In this document: positions 57,660-64,000 of the stretch, in pieces | Layout: each line of letters begins with the position of its first letter | How positions within the stretch are numbered: position 1 is the stretch's first letter | Source of the DNA: Periplaneta americana | Taxonomy: Eukaryota; Arthropoda; Insecta; Blattodea; Blattidae | Direction: 5' to 3' | NCBI RefSeq assembly: GCF_040183065.1 | Contig: NC_091120.1 | Span: forward strand, 74,688,708-74,752,707 | Length of the DNA stretch: 64,000 nt | Made by a program: the position numbers and the translations under genes | Notes under the pieces: model-generated | What the model saw: the letters and a program-made list of their open reading frames with translations, nothing else | Databases searched by the model: none | Told to the model about the DNA's origin: nothing

Positions 57660-58075
57660 AATGGTTCTAAATTACAAGTGGAAAACTGAAAACAAATATG
57701 ACCAGAACGCACTCAAGAAAGCTCTATATGAGCATAATAAGAGAAGATAAGCCTGACATCTGCCGAAAAAATTATGGAGTGCCATGAACTACACTTCAGT
57801 ATTCGCTGAAAGTAGATCTTTCAGCACCAGGTGTATAAAATAAAGTCAGGTTTAAAAGAGTGTTTGCTTCAGATATAGCTGAGAATTTGAAGCAGCATGC
57901 AATCAATCTGCAAAAAAATGTTTTTTCGGAAAGTCTAGAGTGGAATTTCGAAGATTAGCCTTCGGATTCGCAGAATACAATCATATAGAGCATCCTTTCA
58001 ACACAAACCAGAATATGGCTGGATCTGCCTGACTTGAGGCTTTCGTGAAGTCAAAAAACTGTCTAAACAAAGATT
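57660..58075 (+). pseudogene. pogo/jerky-type transposase N-terminal remnant
   Basis: The plus strand reads MVLNYKWKTENKYDQNALKK, then GVP-TTLQ (psq-type helix-turn-helix). FKRVFASDIAENLKQHAINL, FFGKSRVEFRRLAFGFAEYN, HIEHPFNTNQNMAG and AWLEAFVK follow, the CENP-B-like DNA-binding region. Stops and shifts separate the pieces. The DDE nuclease domain is absent before the right terminal repeat. Confidence 0.7.
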
Positions 58076-58619
58076 AGCCACACATATGATGGGCATATGA
58101 ACATGTACAGACATGAAAAATTTATTTGGGCACTTCATTTGTGATATGTTCAAATATTAAATTTAGTCCTATGAGAGTTTGTTATATTGTAAATGAAATC
58201 TGAACTCGGAAATAAGCTATTTTGTTGAGGATACAAATACTGACGAAGTTGCCCCAGAGTGCGGGGCAACTTCGGCAAAGGTAGCTTCTTTAATTTATTT
58301 TTGTTTTTAATTCAATGCTTCACTTTTTTGTAAATTCTGATCCATATACATAATACAAATATATCAAATGTATTTATCATTAAGATTTTGAAACATAAAT
58401 TGTCCTTTTATTGTACTTATGTGAATGTTTAGCTTAAGGTGCCGAACTTGCCCCGACCTCCCCTACCTTATATAGTAAGTAGCTTTAATAGTTAAAACAA
58501 TGGAATTACTTATATTGTAGGTAGTTCTACTCTTAATTGATTTTAAATATCTCAACTGAACCCAAAAATGTCGGTACGAAATAAAACTGCATACACAACT
58601 AACAAATCTGAACAACTTT

Positions 58620-58905
58620 CGACTGAGATGTTTGGAAAACTTATCGTGTCTAAAAACCTATAGCCTCTAAGCTCCCCAGACCTAAAACCACACTTTTATC
58701 TATAAGTTGTAGCAAAATGAACATGTATCGATATCCCCCATTCACATTTGATGAACTGTAAGCTGTAATAACTATGTATATAGCCTAGAGGATATTTTGC
58801 AATAAGAACTGGCGAAAGTGTTTGAAAATAGAAACGTGTCCGAGTCCGTATTCATACTCGTGGACATCACCTTGAACATGAATAGTGACTTCATGAATAC
58901 TCTTT
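58620..58905 (+). pseudogene. Degraded Tc1/mariner-type transposase C-terminus
   Basis: PLSSPDLKPHFYL resembles the PPxSPDLxPxDFFL block. Later KAVITMYIA-like and LAKVFENRNVSE segments in other frames resemble transposase C-termini. Weak, with no terminal repeats found. Confidence 0.35.
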
Positions 58906-58963
58906 ATTAGAAAATAATTTTACATATTGGTCTATAGTGATATGGTAAAATATAAGATACTAG

Positions 58964-58969
58964 ACACAC

Positions 58970-59000
<31 letters not shown>
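58964..59000. repeat. (CA)n microsatellite
   Basis: CA repeat with one CG interruption. Confidence 0.95.
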
Positions 59001-59001
<1 letters not shown>

Positions 59002-59917
59002 TTAGTGAACTCGTTAAGACCGTCACAAACTGATAAAAACTAAACATGAATTTGTGGGGAAGCCTTGGAAGGCCAAACAAGCAATGGATTGAGTAGTTGT
59101 AAATTTTAACAGACAAAAATGCCTAGTGCATGATGATGATAGTTATTGTTAAATACTTTATCATCTTTGCCTCCGCCCTCCATCTCCGCCTTCATAACCT
59201 TTGCCTTAGTCTTTATCGCCTTCATCAACTATTTCTTGGTAGGCCATCTGGCCTGTTCCGTCTCAGAAGTTACCTTGTCATGAATGTTGGAGCCTTCCGA
59301 TGTCTCTTATTGCTAGAGATTTTTATTCAATACATCATTACTTAACAGACAAAACGTTCCAAAAACTGATTCTACCTTCGTATTAAGATAAGAGGATAGG
59401 GTGAATGACAGTTTCAGTAGCGGCAATGACTAAAAATGTTTCGGAGGGTGTTGCGAAAAAGAAAAAAAAAAATTTCTGTCCCGAAAGTGCTACATTATAG
59501 AGAGTTTAAATTAAAGAAAAATGATCATGAAATACCTCTAAATATAACTTCAAAGTCTACCATTGCTCTTGTCCCAACGATTTGGTCAGTCTATCAATGC
59601 CAGTACTGAAGAGGCGTCACGTAATGAAATGTTTATTCCGTAAAGATATTTCTTTTTGAAGGATGTTTCTTGAGGAGGTGAAACAAATGGTAACCTGAAG
59701 AAGCTAATAGTGGACTGTAAGTTTGATGTATCAGTAATTTTGGTGCAATGATTCTTGATTGAATTGCACAGTATGTGAAGCAGTATTTCATCAAACTTTT
59801 TCAGTTTGTCATTAGTTCTACTCGTTTATATTGAATATACGTAGTTTTATTTTGCACTATATGTATGTAATTACTTAAATCCGATTCGTTGTATGTTCAA
59901 CTATGTAAGTTTTAATC
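59001..59917. other. Unannotated stretch
   Basis: No supported feature. Confidence 0.4.
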
Positions 59918-60731
59918 CTGGTTGAGTGTAAGAGAAGGTCCTACGGCCTTAATTCTGCCAAGTTAAGGGTATATGTACGTGAACGACCACAAATATTATC
60001 AGAGAATAAAGGGTCTAAATTTCTAAAATTTTATAAGACAAAAATTACAAGGTACCACAACAAGACTTATTAGAACTTAAATATCTGATAAAGGTATAAA
60101 AAAAAAGGTTACTAATAATATTTTTCAAACCAGTTTTATCAGAGTAAGGAAAAAAAACAAAAATAATTCTGAAGTTACATCATTTGGTAACCATAACATT
60201 GATGTGATCTCTCAGACATCTTTAATACTTTTCCTGCATGTAATAAACACTTATTTCTGAAAAGTAGACTACTCTGAGACATGTAGAGTTGTTTATATTA
60301 ATACAATTAATGTTTTATTTGTCCTATATAAAATATATTGAAATTTGCATCATATTTTGTGACCTGATTTTCTATTTTCAAAGAAATGTGCATTACTGTA
60401 GTCTGTCGTTTGCATAAATGCATGTTAAATCAATGTACAAAATTTCAGAATTCTGTCTCTAATGGTTGTGGAGTTATGAAATAATGTGTGAACATTTTCA
60501 AATGTTGGAAAATTTAATTTAAAGTAAAAAGTAAATTCTTAAAAATATTATTAGTAACCTTTTTTATATTTTTATCAGTTATTTAAGTTCTAATGAGTCT
60601 TGTTGTGGCACCTTGTAATTTTTGTCCAATTGTGAGTTCATTTCCTTATAAAATTTTAGAAATTTAGAGCCTGCATCTTCTGATAATATTTCTGGTCGTT
60701 CACGAACATATACCCTTAAATGAAGCCATTA

Positions 60732-60790
<59 letters not shown>
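59918..60790 (+). mobile_element. CR1-type LINE 3' terminus split by a TTAA element
   Basis: CTGGTTGAGTGTAAGAGAAG, then CTACGGCCTTAATTCTGCCA and AGTTAA. After the inserted foldback (59967-60715) the tail resumes AATGAAGCC and ends in (ATT)n at 60733-60790. Confidence 0.65.
59967..60715. mobile_element. Foldback element on a TTAA target
   Basis: GGGTATATGTACGTGAACGA at the left mirrors the right end, whose complement is GGGTATATGTTCGTGAACGA. The arms are about 210 bp, with TCTAAATTTCTAAAATTTTA and CCACAACAAGACT blocks conserved. TTAA is at 59963-59966 and 60716-60719. 749 bp, non-coding. Confidence 0.85.
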
Positions 60791-62369
60791 AAGTTCCCAA
60801 GCTGTAGAATGTGGATCAATAGATTTGAAAAGGCACTTCTTCGGTAGTGGTAATGATAAATTGATGATTCATTGGAAAAAGTGCATAATTAAGCTTTTAT
60901 ATAATGTCGATAAGATGTGTTTGGTGTTCACTTCTCTCTTGCTATATAATTACATCTTCCTGTTACTAATACTTCTCAAGAAAGGATTGTTACCTTACTT
61001 TTCGCAAATCCTTTGTACAACAGTGATTCAATTTGTTCATGTTAATGTTTGAGTGTGGATTTGAAGAAGAAAGCAAAGGGATCGTGTTTATACAAACATA
61101 TGATATCTCGCGAAGAATGAAAATACTTGCTGGTTGACGTAACATCAACTCTTTCTACAGCGATTTATCACTGAACAGACTTGGTCAGTTGTGTAACTCT
61201 CGGCTCTCAGGAGCCTCCGAGTTGATGTGGGTCAGCGAGTCTGGCGACATCTCCAGCCAGTCTGAAGATAAAGAGAATTAAGTTGTGCACTATCACAAAT
61301 AGTCTTCATGATCGTGAAATGTAACCGAAAGTACAAACCCCTTTCTCTGATGAGAAAATATATTTTCATTGAGAAATATCATGTCTCTTTCTCTTTCTCC
61401 AGCGTCTCAACTATAACTAACACGGCTGACTGTCAATTGTCAATTATGACAAAGATTTGATCTCAGACAGCTTTCACAAGACATGCAGAATACATGACAA
61501 CTGTTACTCTGCTATTTTCATTTCATCATTCATTCATTATCAACGTCTCCATAACCCCATGTGTCTTTATGAGCGTGTTCGCGGAGACGTAAATAGAAGT
61601 TCTACGTCATTCACACTAGTGATTATTATATTACAAGTAAAAACTCCCATAAGAGAGTGTTCAGTTGAATAGAATCTATAACAGCGTATCATCAGCCCAA
61701 GAGGTACCACAGATGTAGCTCAAACAGTATCCTATCGTCACATATTTTTTCCTGGAGGAGAGGCTCGAAGGTAGCATGGCGGCAGCCAGAAGCTTGGGAT
61801 TTACCGTCCCTTAATATGGGAAGGGGTTTTTGAGTCCGAACGGTCGCTTTCTTGCAGATATTGTGACTCAATTCTGGTGCCATCTGTGGATTCAGTCATG
61901 CAGGCTAAATACCCTACGAAGTCCTGCTGAACTGCAGTTTTATTTCCCCGAGTAGGACGTAACGCCGCCTCACAATGCCATCTGTATGCCAGTTACAGTA
62001 CTACATCCAACCGCACCATTTTAATAGATACTATGGAGATTGTCATAATGATGGATAAAGACACCTAGTTTCGCATATCACAGATACACGAAATAGGGGT
62101 TTTCAGCTAGTAAAAAATAATTTTATGTTTAAAAGACTTACAGGATAAAATATGGTGAATTGAAACTCGCGAAATTTCGTAAAATGCATTTTTCAAGACA
62201 TTTTGATTTTTTGTACGAAATTGTAATTCAAGGTGTTCAAATATTTATATATTGTGTGACTCGCAAAATTGTTAATGTAATATTCAAACCCTATTTTGAT
62301 GCAGAATTTTGAATCTAATATTCAAACCAAATTTCGAGTGACTTAATTTTTAAGTATAAAGTAGGCCTA
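60791..62369. other. Unannotated stretch
   Basis: No supported feature. Frames at 60825-61052 and 61457-61672 have no recognisable domain. Confidence 0.4.
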
Positions 62370-62371
62370 TA

Positions 62372-63205
62372 CAGGCTGAATCGTAAGTAATGTCATTCAT
62401 TTCAGGAGGTTAATCTTTGGGATATTTCAAACAAAAAAGTTTAATACAATTTTGCTCGTTTTCACTTCCTTTTTGAGGCGAAATTATTTTATGAGACATT
62501 TCATAGCGTATTTTGGGAAAGCTGCTGAATTAATTCCCAATATGCTTAGTTAATTTAAGAGATCAATGTATTAATGTTTGAAAGAATTCGTTTTGTCCTT
62601 TAAATGTGCAGTCCACACCTGTGGAGTAACGGTCAGCGCGTCTGGCCGCGAAACCAGGTGGCCCGGGTTCGAATCCCGGTCGGGGCAAGTTACCTGATTG
62701 AGGTTTTTTCCGGGGTTTTCCCTCAACCCAATACGAGCAAATGCTGGGTAACTTTCGGTGCTGGACCTCGGACTCATTTCACCGGCATTATCACCTTCAC
62801 TTCATTCAGACGCTAAATAACCTAGATGTTGATACAGCTTCGTAAAATAACCCAAAAACCAATTTAAATGTGCATAAATGTGATCCGGACAAATGTAACG
62901 TGATGTTGTGAAAAGGAATTTTTAAATGTTACATTTGTTCAGATCAAATTTCTGCACATTTAAAGTACAAAACTGAAATTCTTCCAGTCGTTTGTTTTCG
63001 TAATACACTTTTCTCTCAAATTTACTGAGCATATTGGGAATTCAGTCAATGATTTTCTCAAAACTCACAATGAAATGTTTAATATGAAATAGTTTTTATC
63101 TCTGAAAGGAAGCAAAAACTAGAAAAATTGAATTAAACATTTTTGTTTGAAATGTCTCTAGAAAGAACCACTTAAAAATAATGAAATTACTTACGGATCA
63201 TTCTG
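62372..63205. mobile_element. Foldback MITE with TA target, carrying a SINE
   Basis: CAGGCTGAATCGTAAGTAAT at the left mirrors the right end, complement CAGAATGATCCGTAAGTAAT. TA flanks both (62370-62371, 63206-63207). The arms run about 260 bp, with ATTTCAAACAAAAAAGTTTA and AATTCCCAATATGCTTAGT blocks mirrored on the right. About 570 bp once the SINE and one target copy are removed. Confidence 0.85.
62611..62862 (+). mobile_element. tRNA-derived SINE, family A, young copy
   Basis: TTTAAATGTGCA is identical at 62599-62610 and 62863-62874. Box A region TGGAGTAACGGTCAGCGCG and box B GGGTTCGAATCCC are perfect. The family A body and the GTAAAATAACCCAAAAACC tail are complete. The best reference copy of this family in the window (252 bp). 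Confidence 0.95.
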
Positions 63206-63559
63206 TATGTAATAGAATTTATAACATTTGCGTTTTGTAACGTCAAAGATACTAGGTTATATTAATAATATTATAATTAGAATCTACCTTCAGATTTCAT
63301 TTTATAACCAATTTGTTTCCTTATATCGTCGATTTACAAGCTAAAGGCATTGATTAAAAATATTACTCTAGAAGTCTAGAGCATGGGTGTCCAAACGCCT
63401 ATAGGACCAGGAAATATTGCATGTCAATCATGCTCTGCTAAGGCCAATAACTTTCCATATAAAATAGGAAAAACGACCTTAAATAATATGCGCTGCTGGT
63501 TGCTTAAGCCAGGGGTTACCTCGTACGACATCTATGCTTTAGAGAGAAAGGTGTATACT

Positions 63560-64000
63560 GGGTGTTCAGTTCAAAGTGTGTCATGGCTCGCTGTATGTCG
63601 TCATGCGGCTAGTCGATGAGCCTAGAGAATTCGATCTTCCTACACTTCCGCAAAGGCGAATTACCTATGTGGTAGACAAGTTGCCTAGCAAGTACGGCGT
63701 CCATTCTGAAGAGTACGTACCGATACGTACGGTAACGCTGGTAGTGACAGGAATGTGAACTGTTTAGAAATACGTAGTCTACAGAGGTGAGTTTTTTTTC
63801 TTGCTGTCGGGATATGGGGAGAGAGTCAAAACGATTACTTACGTATTTGCTGACATTAACTTCGACGGTCAACATGGACACGGAGCATTTGATTTGTATT
63901 GTGGAATGTTGCCGTACGCAACCGATGATAACAAATACCCTGCGTACGACTTGCCCGAGCAAAACACAGTTCGAAAGAGGTTATGGTAGCACACAGACCG
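63560..64000. mobile_element. Possible left end of a DNA transposon running out of the window
   Basis: After a TA, CTGGGTGTTCAGTTCAAAGT and GTGTCATGGC begin an abrupt change to more balanced base composition. This looks like a transposon terminus, but the partner end is beyond position 64000. The frames within have no recognisable domain. Confidence 0.3.

Larger units (their letters stand above)
55854..58463 (+). mobile_element. pogo-like transposon containing a nested mariner
   Basis: Ends GGGGAGATCGGGGCAAGTTC and complement GGGGAGGTCGGGGCAAGTTC are bordered by TA (55852-55853, 58464-58465). Subterminal copies of GGCAACTTCGGC occur at 56222 and 58259. It retains the N-terminal part of a pogo/jerky-type transposase (57660-58075). 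The remainder is deleted. A 1280-bp mariner sits at 56349-57628. Confidence 0.75.

Overview
The window looks like a transposon-rich, AT-rich intergenic and intronic stretch of an insect genome. The evidence is spliceosomal introns, tRNA-derived SINEs, APE-type and R2-like LINEs, many Tc1/mariner-superfamily elements and long (ATT)n tracts. The mix of LINE and SINE families resembles what I know from cockroaches and termites (Blattodea). That assignment is inference from family resemblance and was not searched.

One host gene can be read with confidence. On the minus strand, an exon at 8712-8859 (signal peptide and first four cysteines) and a terminal exon at 4806-5095 (last six cysteines) join in phase. 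Together they encode a 137-residue secreted protein with the ten-cysteine prokineticin/astakine spacing. Its 3.6-kb intron holds SINE and LINE debris. Three further possible host exons are noted with low confidence (about 1580-1777 +, 29867-30127 +, 54063-54264 -).

Everything else recognisable is mobile DNA, often nested. 0-5 kb: a pogo/Tigger end, a SINE and a deleted Tc1. 9.5-11.2 kb: a Tc1 (DD34E) element with IR/DR ends. 11.6-14.3 kb: a piggyBac-like MITE, two LINE 3' ends of apparent R2-like type and a tandem repeat. 15.8-18.3 kb: (ATT)n tracts, LINE pieces, a MITE and SINEs. 18.9-24.1 kb: a CR1/Jockey-type LINE split by a DD82E (Sailor-type) transposon whose excision restores the LINE frame exactly. 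24.3-30 kb: SINEs, a palindromic TA MITE, a LINE carrying a SINE and a deleted Tc1/mariner. 30.8-32.3 kb: a PIF/Harbinger-like element. 35.1-38.3 kb: a full-length RTE-like LINE with a 16-bp target duplication. Two internally deleted relatives lie at 33.7 and 54.4 kb. 39-50 kb: several deleted or foldback elements with TA or TTAA targets. 51-52 kb: a hAT MITE and a LINE end. 55.9-58.5 kb: a pogo-like element containing a 1.28-kb mariner. 60-63.2 kb: a TTAA foldback inside a LINE tail and a TA foldback carrying a SINE.

There is no operon-like organisation and no novel defence or metabolic system is visible. The strongest observations are the split astakine gene, the precise Sailor-in-LINE nesting, the intact RTE with its overlapping upstream ORF, and the cluster of TTAA and TA foldback elements.
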